NCBI GenBank assembly: GCA_025996715.1
Contig: BNTQ01000125.1
Coordinates: 1-5,858 of the forward strand
Source: Bacteroidia bacterium
GTDB taxonomy: Bacteria > Bacteroidota > Bacteroidia > Bacteroidales > UBA932
Length of the DNA stretch: 5,858 nucleotides
Direction: 5' to 3'
Shown here: positions 1 to 5,817 of the stretch, one piece after another
Position numbering within the stretch: position 1 is the stretch's first letter
Layout of the letters: the number at the start of each line of letters is the position of its first letter
Made by a program: the position numbers and the translations under genes
The notes under the pieces: model-generated
What the model was told of the DNA's origin: nothing
Database searches by the model: none
Seen by the model: the letters and a program-made list of their open reading frames with translations, nothing else

Positions 1-896
1 CTGATAATTATTGTATTCCCTTCGATGTTTCCATCGTTCTCCAAAATGATTTCTTTTAACTTCTGTGGTGTCCACACCTTATATTTATTACGTCCTGCTC
101 TGATTTCGCCTTCCAAATTTGCCCAAATATCTATTTGATTGGCTGGGAGCATCGTTAAATATTCGTTTTTGTCGGTAGTAACTATTACATCTGCGTACTT
201 TTTAGCATTGTTGTAATTATTGACTATTGCTTTTTTTATGCTTTCAATAGAAAAATCATAGATATTATGACCTGCTACTTCAAAAAAGTTTAATGTTTTA
301 TGCTCATTCAGCATATCTTGGTACCAAGGGTATTTTTCTAAAAACTCTTTGTTTATCACAAGTATGCCGTTTTCTTTGTATTTTGGCAAATCGGCAGAGC
401 TTGCTCTTGCCGATTGCTCCTTAAATTCTATGCTGTAAATAGAATTGTCCCACACCTGAATTAACGCACTGTCAATACCATTGCAACCACCCGCTTGAAT
501 AAGCAACCGCGTTTTATCTGCACTTGCATAAACATAACGAGGGTGCAAAAAATAGGAAGACAACAAACTTAATATGTCTTGCGGCAAAACATCAGGCGTT
601 ACTGCATAATTATAAAATTTTCTCAAATTAAAAACATTGGCAAGCGTTTGAGCATAAACACATTCACTAAATATGGCTGATTGTAGATTTCTATCATTAT
701 TTTTTGACTTGTTAATCTCGCATACTATTGCAGGACATATTTTTTTAATATTTTGTATATTTGGAATTGGCTTATGGCTTTTGCACAACTCCCAAGTTTT
801 CTTATATTCCGATTTTGTTAAAACAATTTTAGTAGGTGCAACAGCGTAAAACTCCTGCATAATATCTTTTTGAGACCTTGTTAACGGAGTTTTCAT
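1..896 (-). CDS. Probable type II-like restriction endonuclease, PD-(D/E)XK type, C-terminus cut by window edge
   Basis: An open frame reads leftward from ATG at 896 for 298 codons without a stop and leaves the window at base 1. Seen: the block NLQSAIFSECVYAQTLAN (residues 70-87), then GGCNGID with Asp142, and about 15 residues later a beta-strand-like IEFKEQ with Glu157 and Lys159. This is the D-x(n)-E-x-K spacing of PD-(D/E)XK nucleases, and Glu78 could be an accessory acidic residue. The segments after it, KYKENGILVIN and a TLNFFEVAGHNIYDF stretch, look like a soluble alpha/beta enzyme; I see no signal peptide or membrane segment. Inferred role: cleavage of unmodified foreign DNA. I cannot name the specificity, and no methyltransferase is in the window. 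It lies 64 bp downstream of the exported-protein gene on the same strand. The frame stays open upstream to an in-frame ATG at 1037 preceded by GAAGGAT; 896 is preferred because 1037 would overlap the upstream gene by 77 bp. Confidence 0.62.
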   Translation of the reverse strand, partial: MKTPLTRSQKDIMQEFYAVAPTKIVLTKSEYKKTWELCKSHKPIPNIQNIKKICPAIVCEINKSKNNDRNLQSAIFSECVYAQTLANVFNLRKFYNYAVTPDVLPQDILSLLSSYFLHPRYVYASADKTRLLIQAGGCNGIDSALIQVWDNSIYSIEFKEQSARASSADLPKYKENGILVINKEFLEKYPWYQDMLNEHKTLNFFEVAGHNIYDFSIESIKKAIVNNYNNAKKYADVIVTTDKNEYLTMLPANQIDIWANLEGEIRAGRNKYKVWTPQKLKEIILENDGNIEGNTIII

Positions 897-960
897 ATTA
901 TAGATTATATAATTTTTTGTTGGCGCAGGTTTACAATTCGTTTTTTCTCCTCCGCCTCTA

Positions 961-1365
961 TCATTTAAATAGTACCCCACCTCCTTTTTTATACAAATAT
1001 CTTGGCTCAATATACTTGTTACCCAACCATTCTCCATATCCTTCGCCTATCCGAAAATCGAGCGGCACATTGCGAAATGGCTTGATGTCTATCCTATAGG
1101 GTATATCTATGGGTGTACGGAACAATTCTGCACTATACATAGAAACTTTTACTTCGGTTTGCGCAATAGCCCATTGGGCGCCCCTAAAACCATAGTTGTT
1201 GACATGGGTGTTTGACAAAACAGAATAGGGCAAAGTATCGGGTTGTAAAAAGGTACTTCCATTCAAAAAATATATGTTGGCACCTGCTTTTACTCCAAAT
1301 TTTATTTGAGCAAAAAGAGTAAAACTGCAAAACAGCAATACCACAAAAATAACAGTTTTTTTCAT
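961..1365 (-). CDS. Small exported protein resembling the N-terminal part of an outer-membrane beta-barrel protein
   Basis: A 134-residue protein. Residues 1-20 form a clear signal peptide: MKK, then a hydrophobic stretch VIFVVLLFCSFTLF, with likely cleavage after Ala-Gln at 19-20. The mature protein begins IKFGVKAGANIYFLNG, which resembles the first strand of the porin-like/PorT-like outer-membrane proteins common in Bacteroidota. Alternating polar and hydrophobic stretches follow (around 68-78 and 82-106), as expected for beta strands. The family usually runs near 180-220 residues, so this one is short, and its end (KKGGGVLFK) does not look like a terminal barrel strand. It may be a genuine small periplasmic or surface protein, or a barrel gene shortened by a frameshift. 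The start at 1365 is fixed by the signal peptide, and a TACCTTTG box lies 25 bp upstream of the ATG. Specific function unknown. Confidence 0.6.
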   Translation of the reverse strand: MKKTVIFVVLLFCSFTLFAQIKFGVKAGANIYFLNGSTFLQPDTLPYSVLSNTHVNNYGFRGAQWAIAQTEVKVSMYSAELFRTPIDIPYRIDIKPFRNVPLDFRIGEGYGEWLGNKYIEPRYLYKKGGGVLFK

Positions 1366-1389
1366 ACGATATAACTACAAAAAACAAGG

Positions 1390-1397
1390 CAAAGGTA
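1390..1397 (-). promoter_or_regulatory. Leftward -7-like box (TACCTTTG) for the exported-protein gene
   Basis: On the minus strand these bases read TACCTTTG, a match to the Bacteroidota -7 consensus TAnnTTTG, 25 bp before the ATG at 1365. No good TTTG lies at the expected distance upstream; the nearest partial match (TCTG) is about 25 bp away, so the -33 half is weak. Transcription would begin roughly 15-20 bp before the start codon. Confidence 0.45.
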
Positions 1398-1439
1398 GTA
1401 ATTTTTTGCTATTTTTATTGACCAGATAATTAACAATAT

Positions 1440-1466
1440 GCAAATTATTGATAATCAGCAAATTAT
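1440..1466. repeat. Direct repeat GCAAATTAT x2 with an embedded small palindrome
   Basis: GCAAATTAT occurs at 1440-1448 and again at 1458-1466, 18 bp start to start, a little under two helical turns. Between them ATTAT-TG-ATAAT (1444-1455) is a perfect inverted repeat. The cluster ends 5 bp before the TTTG element of the rightward promoter, a plausible place for a regulator to bind. In such AT-rich DNA it may also be chance. Confidence 0.35.
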
Positions 1467-1471
1467 AGCAA

Positions 1472-1503
1472 TTTGTAGGTTATGATTTTTTTTGCTACCT
1501 TTG
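1472..1503 (+). promoter_or_regulatory. Bacteroidota-type promoter (TTTG-N20-TACCTTTG) driving fumC and downstream genes
   Basis: TTTG at 1472-1475 is followed by exactly 20 bp and then TACCTTTG at 1496-1503. This matches the known primary-sigma promoter of Bacteroidota, with a -33 TTTG 19-21 bp from a -7 TAnnTTTG. It faces the fumarase start at 1612, giving an inferred transcript start near 1510 and a leader of about 100 nt. No further promoter of this quality was seen in the short gaps before the next three genes. Confidence 0.65.
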
Positions 1504-1611
1504 AGCGTTTTTGTCCAAACCAATAACGGTTTACACCAATCATTGTCAATTATTATCTTGTAATACATTGAATTTCAACATATTATACATTAACTTTTTT
1601 GAATCATAACT

Positions 1612-3006
1612 ATGGAATTTAGAATTGAACACGACACGATGGGCGATGTGAAAGTGCCCGCCGACAAGTATTGGGGCGCACAAACAGAGCGCTCTCGCAA
1701 CAATTTCAAAATTGGCAACGCAGGTAGTATGCCTGCCGAAATTGTGGAGGCATTTGCTTACCTCAAAAAGGCGGCAGCCTTTGCCAATGCCGATTTGGGC
1801 GTGCTGGCAGCCGAAAAGCGCGACCTCATTGCCAAAGTGTGCGACGAAATTTTGGCAAAAAAACTCAACGACCAATTTCCGTTGGTGATATGGCAAACCG
1901 GCTCCGGCACACAAAGCAATATGAACGTGAACGAGGTGGTTTCCAACCGTGCGCACGTGCTACAAGGCAACAAATTGGGCGAGGGCACAGCCTTTATTCA
2001 TCCCAACGATGACGTGAACAAATCGCAGTCGAGCAACGACACTTTCCCCACGGCAATGCACATTGCAGCCTACAAAATGGTGGCAGAAACTACGATTCCC
2101 AATGTTGAAAAACTGCGCGATACGCTCCAAGCCAAGAGCCGCGCCTATATGGATGTGGTCAAAATTGGGCGCACCCACTTGATGGATGCCACGCCGCTCA
2201 CGCTGGGACAAGAATTGTCGGGCTATGTGGCGCAACTCAACCACGCGCTGCGAGCCATCAAAAACACGCTGTTGCACTTGGGCGAAATCGCGCTGGGCGG
2301 CACTGCTGTTGGCACCGGGCTTAATACCCCAAAAGGTTATGATGTAAAAGTAGCAGAATATATTGCACAATTCACAGGTTTGCCCATCAAAACTGCACCC
2401 AACAAATTTGAGGCTTTGGCAGCGCACGACGGCATTGTAGAGGCGCACGGCGCACTCAAACAATTGGCAGTGTCGCTGATGAAAATTGCCAACGACATTC
2501 GTATGATGGCATCGGGACCGCGCTCCGGCATTGGCGAATTGATAATTCCCGAAAACGAACCCGGCTCGTCAATTATGCCCGGCAAAGTGAATCCTACGCA
2601 ATGCGAGGCTATGACTATGGTGTGCGCGCGCGTGATGGGCAACGATGTTACCATTAGCGTGGGCGGCAGCACAGGGCACTACGAACTCAACGTGTTCAAA
2701 CCTGTGATGGCAGACGCTTTCTTACAATCAGCACGTTTGCTGGGCGAGGCTTGCGCCTCATTCAACAAGCACTGCGCGGTGGGCATTGAGCCTAACCATC
2801 AACGAATTAACGAATTGGTGAACCGCTCATTGATGTTGGTAACGGCACTCAACACACACATTGGCTACGAAAAGGCTGCCAAAATTGCCAAAAAAGCGCA
2901 CAAAGAAAACAAGACTTTGAAAGAAGCCGCGCTGGAACTAAATTTCCTTACCGAGTCAGAGTTTGACCAATGGGTGGTACCCTCAAAAATGACAGGAAGT
3001 TTGTAA
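1612..3006 (+). CDS. fumC: Fumarate hydratase class II (fumarase C)
   Basis: Catalyses the reversible hydration of fumarate to L-malate in the TCA cycle; the class II enzyme is a cytoplasmic, iron-free homotetramer. At 464 residues it has the full family length. The three conserved regions of the fumarase/aspartase superfamily are intact: GSGTQSNMN (97-105), [16 protein letters not shown] (186-201) and the signature [11 protein letters not shown] (318-328). By alignment with E. coli FumC (His188, Ser318), the catalytic residues are His189 and Ser319. KSQSSND (137-143) supplies further substrate contacts. The start is fixed by the family N-terminus ([14 protein letters not shown]); no Shine-Dalgarno is visible, as is usual in this phylum. 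GC content is visibly higher than in the left-hand genes, consistent with a well-expressed core gene. It is first in the rightward gene set, with the serA-like gene 33 bp downstream. Confidence 0.97.
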   Translation: MEFRIEHDTMGDVKVPADKYWGAQTERSRNNFKIGNAGSMPAEIVEAFAYLKKAAAFANADLGVLAAEKRDLIAKVCDEILAKKLNDQFPLVIWQTGSGTQSNMNVNEVVSNRAHVLQGNKLGEGTAFIHPNDDVNKSQSSNDTFPTAMHIAAYKMVAETTIPNVEKLRDTLQAKSRAYMDVVKIGRTHLMDATPLTLGQELSGYVAQLNHALRAIKNTLLHLGEIALGGTAVGTGLNTPKGYDVKVAEYIAQFTGLPIKTAPNKFEALAAHDGIVEAHGALKQLAVSLMKIANDIRMMASGPRSGIGELIIPENEPGSSIMPGKVNPTQCEAMTMVCARVMGNDVTISVGGSTGHYELNVFKPVMADAFLQSARLLGEACASFNKHCAVGIEPNHQRINELVNRSLMLVTALNTHIGYEKAAKIAKKAHKENKTLKEAALELNFLTESEFDQWVVPSKMTGSL

Positions 3007-3039
3007 AAATTTTAAATTTCATTTTTAAAAAATATTCGT

Positions 3040-3963
3040 ATGAAAAAAGTACTGATTGCTACTGAAAAACCTTTTGCCAAAGCGGCTGTGGAGGGCATCA
3101 AAAAGATATTGAGCGATGCCGGCATAGAGGCGGTATTGCTCGAAAAATATACCGATGCCAATGAATTGCTGCAAAAAGTGAGCGACGTGGAGGGCTTGAT
3201 TGTGCGCAGCGACAAGGTTACGCGCGAGGTAGTAGAAGCCGCCAAAAACCTCAAAATTGTGGTGCGCGCGGGGGCTGGATACGACAACCTTGACCTTGCT
3301 GCCTGCACCGAACACAAGGTTACGGCAATGAACACACCCGGTCAAAACTCCAATGCTGTTGCCGAATTGGCAATAGCGTTGATGGTGTATATGGCACGCA
3401 ATACTTTTGCGCCGGGCACAGGCAGCGAACTCAAAGGCAAAACTTTGGGCATTCACGCCTACGGCAATGTGGGTCGTCTGGTTGCCTTGCTGGGCAAGGG
3501 TTTTGGAATGCAAGTGTATGCCTTTGACCCCTTTGTGAGCAAAGAAAAAATTGAGCAAGACGGTGTAAAGGTATGCCAAACGATAGCACAACTTTACAGC
3601 ACTTGCCAATATGTGTCGTTGCACATTCCTGCTACTGAGCAGACCAAAAAATCTATCAATGCCGATTTGTTGAAACAAATGCCGCAGGGCGGAACGCTCA
3701 TCAACACTGCCCGCAAGGAGGTTATTGACGAAGACAGCGTGCTGGCATTGTTGCAAGAGCGCACCGACTTGCGCTATGCCGCCGACGTTGCTCCTGCTTG
3801 CCACGCGGCAGCAAAAGAAAAATTGGGCACGCGCTATTTTGCCACCGAAAAAAAGATGGGTGCCGAAACCGCCGAAGCCAATATCAACGCAGGTTTGGCA
3901 GCAGCACAGCAAGTTGTTAATTTTTTGCAAAAAGGCGACAAAACGTTTCAAGTGAACAAATAG
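3040..3963 (+). CDS. serA: D-3-phosphoglycerate dehydrogenase, short form without ACT domain, lysine-type active site
   Basis: Predicted to oxidise 3-phosphoglycerate to 3-phosphohydroxypyruvate with NAD(P)+, the first step of serine synthesis, in the cytoplasm. Its 307 residues cover only the two domains of the D-2-hydroxyacid dehydrogenase fold; the C-terminal regulatory ACT domain of E. coli SerA is absent, so feedback by serine through that route is not expected. Seen: substrate-domain VRAGAGYDNLD (75-85); nucleotide-binding GIHAYGNVGR (137-146), where Ala140 takes the place of the first Gly of GxGxxG; Asp163 ending the second Rossmann strand; and Arg225 in NTARKEV (222-228), the substrate-binding Arg. 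The usual catalytic Glu-His pair is missing: DVAPACHA replaces DVFExEP, and ATEKKMGAET (268-277) replaces TPHIGAST, putting Lys where His should be. The Bacteroidota/Entamoeba-type enzymes share this. No serC is adjacent in the window. Confidence 0.88.
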   Translation: MKKVLIATEKPFAKAAVEGIKKILSDAGIEAVLLEKYTDANELLQKVSDVEGLIVRSDKVTREVVEAAKNLKIVVRAGAGYDNLDLAACTEHKVTAMNTPGQNSNAVAELAIALMVYMARNTFAPGTGSELKGKTLGIHAYGNVGRLVALLGKGFGMQVYAFDPFVSKEKIEQDGVKVCQTIAQLYSTCQYVSLHIPATEQTKKSINADLLKQMPQGGTLINTARKEVIDEDSVLALLQERTDLRYAADVAPACHAAAKEKLGTRYFATEKKMGAETAEANINAGLAAAQQVVNFLQKGDKTFQVNK

Positions 3964-3974
3964 TTTCAAATTCA

Positions 3975-4790
3975 ATGTTCAAGTGTTTATTACTCGAATT
4001 TTGCCTTATTGGGGCAACTTTTGCTTTATCAGCAAAAAATATAACGGGAGTTGTGCTCAATGAAACAAGCCAACTGCCCGTAGAGTTTGTGAATATCGGC
4101 ATTGTGTATAAAAATGTAGGGACAGTATCTAATGCTAATGGGCAGTACCGCCTTTTTGTTGATACCACATTTTACAATGATACCTTGCTTTTTTCGTGCA
4201 TTGGATATGAACCTCGCACTATCAAAATATCTGATTTACAAAAAGATAGCAGCCCTATCATATTGTTGCGTGAAAAGGTTTATGAAATTAAAGATGTGGT
4301 GATTATCCCTCGCCAATACAAAGAAAAAACATTGGGAGTTACAAGCAAATCTAAAGCCTTTCAAATGGGTTTTGAAGAAAATATCTTGGGATACGAAATG
4401 GGTTTATTGATGAATGTAAAAAAAACAGCACTTCTCAAACGAGTAAATATCAACATTGCACATTGTTCATACGATACCATTTTTTATCGGCTCAATATCT
4501 ACAAAGTATTTGCAAAAAATTTTGAGAATATTCTTCGAGAACCTATATACATTAATATCCCAAAAGAATTAACAACCAACGAAATACACGTAGATTTGTT
4601 GTCGAAAAATATAGTTGTAGAAGGCGATTTTTTGATTGCGTTGGAACACGTAAAAGATTTAGGAAAAGGTGGTTTGTACTTTAGTTTTGGATTGATGCAC
4701 ACATCTTATTTGCGTACAACGAGTCAGGGGGAATGGGAAAAAGTACCTATTGGGATGAGCATCAATGTAATAGCGGATGTAGAAAAATAG
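3975..4790 (+). CDS. Secreted carboxypeptidase-regulatory-like domain protein
   Basis: A 271-residue protein of unknown specific function, beginning 11 bp after the serA-like stop. A short hydrophobic N-terminus (about 1-20, ending near Leu-Ser-Ala) looks like a signal peptide, though weakly charged. Residues 23-98 fit the CarboxypepD_reg-like beta-sandwich found at the front of many Bacteroidota TonB-dependent receptors: TGVVLNETSQLPVEFVNIG, then VGTVSNANGQYRL, then LLFSCIGYEPRTIKI. No TonB-dependent plug or barrel follows. The rest (about 125-265) is beta-rich, with YRLNIYKVF, EPIYINIP, GLYFSFGL and TSQGEWEKVPIGMSI, a pattern I associate with stand-alone proteins of this kind in the phylum. 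It is probably periplasmic or surface-exposed. Base composition is clearly more AT-rich than serA before it, which suggests lower expression or a different history. Confidence 0.75.
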   Translation: MFKCLLLEFCLIGATFALSAKNITGVVLNETSQLPVEFVNIGIVYKNVGTVSNANGQYRLFVDTTFYNDTLLFSCIGYEPRTIKISDLQKDSSPIILLREKVYEIKDVVIIPRQYKEKTLGVTSKSKAFQMGFEENILGYEMGLLMNVKKTALLKRVNINIAHCSYDTIFYRLNIYKVFAKNFENILREPIYINIPKELTTNEIHVDLLSKNIVVEGDFLIALEHVKDLGKGGLYFSFGLMHTSYLRTTSQGEWEKVPIGMSINVIADVEK

Positions 4791-4880
4791 TATAATTTTT
4801 TTTAATTTTGTATGTGGAAACGTCTCTTAAAAGAATACTTTACTTTTTCAAAAAGTGAGCGCAGGGGCATCATTATTTTG
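4783..4880 (+). repeat. Parent copy A of the terminal repeats
   Basis: These 98 bp hold the end of the preceding gene, the 21-bp gap and the first 23 codons of the helix-hairpin-helix gene. The reverse complement occurs without a mismatch at 5640-5737 (paired positions sum to 10520), and bases 4795-4921 recur in direct orientation at 5732-5858. Since the copy fits the gene order here, this is the original. Confidence 0.95.
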
Positions 4881-5672
4881 AGCATTCTTTTGCTGGTGGC
4901 TATGGGGATTCCGCTTGCAATAAAGTTTTTTACGCCTGCTGCTACCAACAATTATCAGCAACTTAAACTCAAAGTGGATTCGTTGGCAGCGGTAATTCCG
5001 GCGGCGAACACAACGACAAAAAAAACTTTTGAACGCAAGGACAACGAGGTGCAACTTTTTTATTTTGACCCCAATACAATTTCAGCAGACTCCTTGCAAT
5101 TGCTCGGTTTTTCACAAAAGCAGGCGATGTCTGTTGTGCGCTATCGTGAGCGCGGCGGCGAGTTTGACCAAGCCGATGATTTTTTGAAACTCAACATTGT
5201 TTCCAATCATCAGCATTTGAAAAAGTACATTCGCATAGCCAAAGTTGCCCATGAAGTTGCGGTGCAAAAAACTACTGTTTCCGTTGCCAAGCCGTTCTCG
5301 GCACCGCCTGTGGACATTAACTCTGCCGACACTGCGCTGTTGAAAACGCTGCCGGGTGTGGGCAATTATTTGGCACAGCGCATTGTAGAATATCGCCAAA
5401 AGTTGGGCGGATACACAAGTACAGCGCAGTTGTGTGAAATTAAATTTTTTGATGCCGAGAAATTGGAACGGCTACAATCTCGGCTAACATTGGATACAAG
5501 CGCGGTGCAGCGGTTTCAACTGACCACCGAAGAAGCCGATAGATTGCGTTTGCACCCCTACGGCGGAGCCTACACGGCACGCGGCGTGATGCAGCACATC
5601 AAATACAAGGGCGGAAAAACCACTTTGCAAGAATTGGTACAAAATAATGATGCCCCTGCGCTCACTTTTTGA
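4812..5672 (+). CDS. Membrane-anchored helix-hairpin-helix (ComEA-like) protein, 3' end replaced by an inverted copy of its own start
   Basis: The 286-residue frame has a cytoplasmic basic start (MWKRLLKEYFTFSKSERRG) and one membrane segment (about 19-40). After a linker come helix-hairpin-helix repeats: a first at about 84-142 (FDPNTISADSLQLLGF...YRERGGEFDQADDF), a second and best one at 168-225 with LPGVGNYLAQRIVEYRQ, and a third starting near 235 (LTTEEADRLRLHPY). Such repeats bind DNA without sequence specificity; ComEA relatives act in DNA uptake, but the role of this Bacteroidota family is not established. The start is supported by the typical family N-terminus; no Shine-Dalgarno is seen. 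From codon 277 (base 5640) the sequence is a reverse complement of 4783-4880, so QNNDAPALTF and the TGA at 5670-5672 are probably not native. The family usually continues some 20-30 residues to finish the third repeat. It starts 21 bp after the preceding gene. Confidence 0.75.
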   Translation: MWKRLLKEYFTFSKSERRGIIILSILLLVAMGIPLAIKFFTPAATNNYQQLKLKVDSLAAVIPAANTTTKKTFERKDNEVQLFYFDPNTISADSLQLLGFSQKQAMSVVRYRERGGEFDQADDFLKLNIVSNHQHLKKYIRIAKVAHEVAVQKTTVSVAKPFSAPPVDINSADTALLKTLPGVGNYLAQRIVEYRQKLGGYTSTAQLCEIKFFDAEKLERLQSRLTLDTSAVQRFQLTTEEADRLRLHPYGGAYTARGVMQHIKYKGGKTTLQELVQNNDAPALTF

Positions 5673-5737
5673 AAAAGTAAAGTATTCTTTTAAGAGACGT
5701 TTCCACATACAAAATTAAAAAAAATTATACTATTTTT
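5640..5737 (-). repeat. Inverted copy B of 4783-4880, perfect over 98 bp
   Basis: Every base from 5640 to 5737 is complementary to 4880 down to 4783; the match breaks at 5639/4881 and at 5738/4782. It supplies the last ten codons and stop of the helix-hairpin-helix frame, and in reverse it carries that gene's start codon (5708 to 5706). The leftward frame from there is 75 codons with its stop and reads into antisense of the gene body, so it is not a sensible protein. Confidence 0.95.
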
Positions 5738-5817
5738 TTTAATTTTGTATGTGGAAACGTCTCTTAAAAGAATACTTTACTTTTTCAAAAAGTGAGCGCA
5801 GGGGCATCATTATTTTG
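5640..5817. repeat. Near-perfect palindrome: 86-bp arms, 6-nt loop
   Basis: Copies B and C lie head to head. Arm 5640-5725 is exactly complementary to arm 5732-5817, with TATACT (5726-5731) as the loop. The innermost pairs are AAAAAT (5720-5725) with ATTTTT (5732-5737), a 6-bp stem already present in the parent sequence at 4783-4788 and 4795-4800. Perfect palindromes this long are usually unstable in bacterial chromosomes. Confidence 0.93.

Larger units (their letters stand above)
1366..1611. other. Divergent intergenic region, non-coding
   Basis: This 246-bp AT-rich gap separates the leftward exported-protein gene from the rightward fumarase gene. It holds a promoter in each direction, a 9-bp direct repeat and a small palindrome just upstream of the rightward promoter, and about 100 bp of leader before fumC. 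I saw no open frame of note, no tRNA, no riboswitch-like fold and no clear terminator. Confidence 0.7.

Noticed and set aside
878..1099. Rightward open frame of 73 codons across the exported-protein and nuclease-like genes
   Set aside because: Opposes two better supported leftward frames; rich in Leu, Tyr, Pro and Ser as expected of antisense in AT-rich DNA.
1960..2463. Leftward open frame of 167 codons within fumC, with others at 1546-1956 and 2337-2672
   Set aside because: All lie antisense to an intact, full-length fumarase and show no domain of their own.
3007..3039. A/T-rich partial inverted repeats between fumC and serA, as a possible terminator
   Set aside because: Only short A/T stems with no GC-rich hairpin; this does not look like an intrinsic terminator.
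3025..3975. Long leftward open frame of 316 codons opposite the serA-like gene
   Set aside because: Cys-, His- and Phe-rich antisense of a clearly recognised dehydrogenase; a shadow caused by codon bias on the real strand.
4803..4810. TAATTTTG, a match to the -7 consensus just before the helix-hairpin-helix gene
   Set aside because: It ends one base before the ATG at 4812, so transcription would start inside the coding sequence, and there is no TTTG at the right distance upstream.
5484..5708. Leftward open frame starting MWKRLLKEYF, 74 codons
   Set aside because: It begins in the inverted copy of the helix-hairpin-helix start and runs into antisense of that gene; a by-product of the fold-back, not a gene.
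5640..5740. The inverted repeat followed by T8 as a transcription terminator for the gene set
   Set aside because: The perfect 98-bp match to the gene's own start shows it is a duplicated fragment; terminator-like folding would be incidental.
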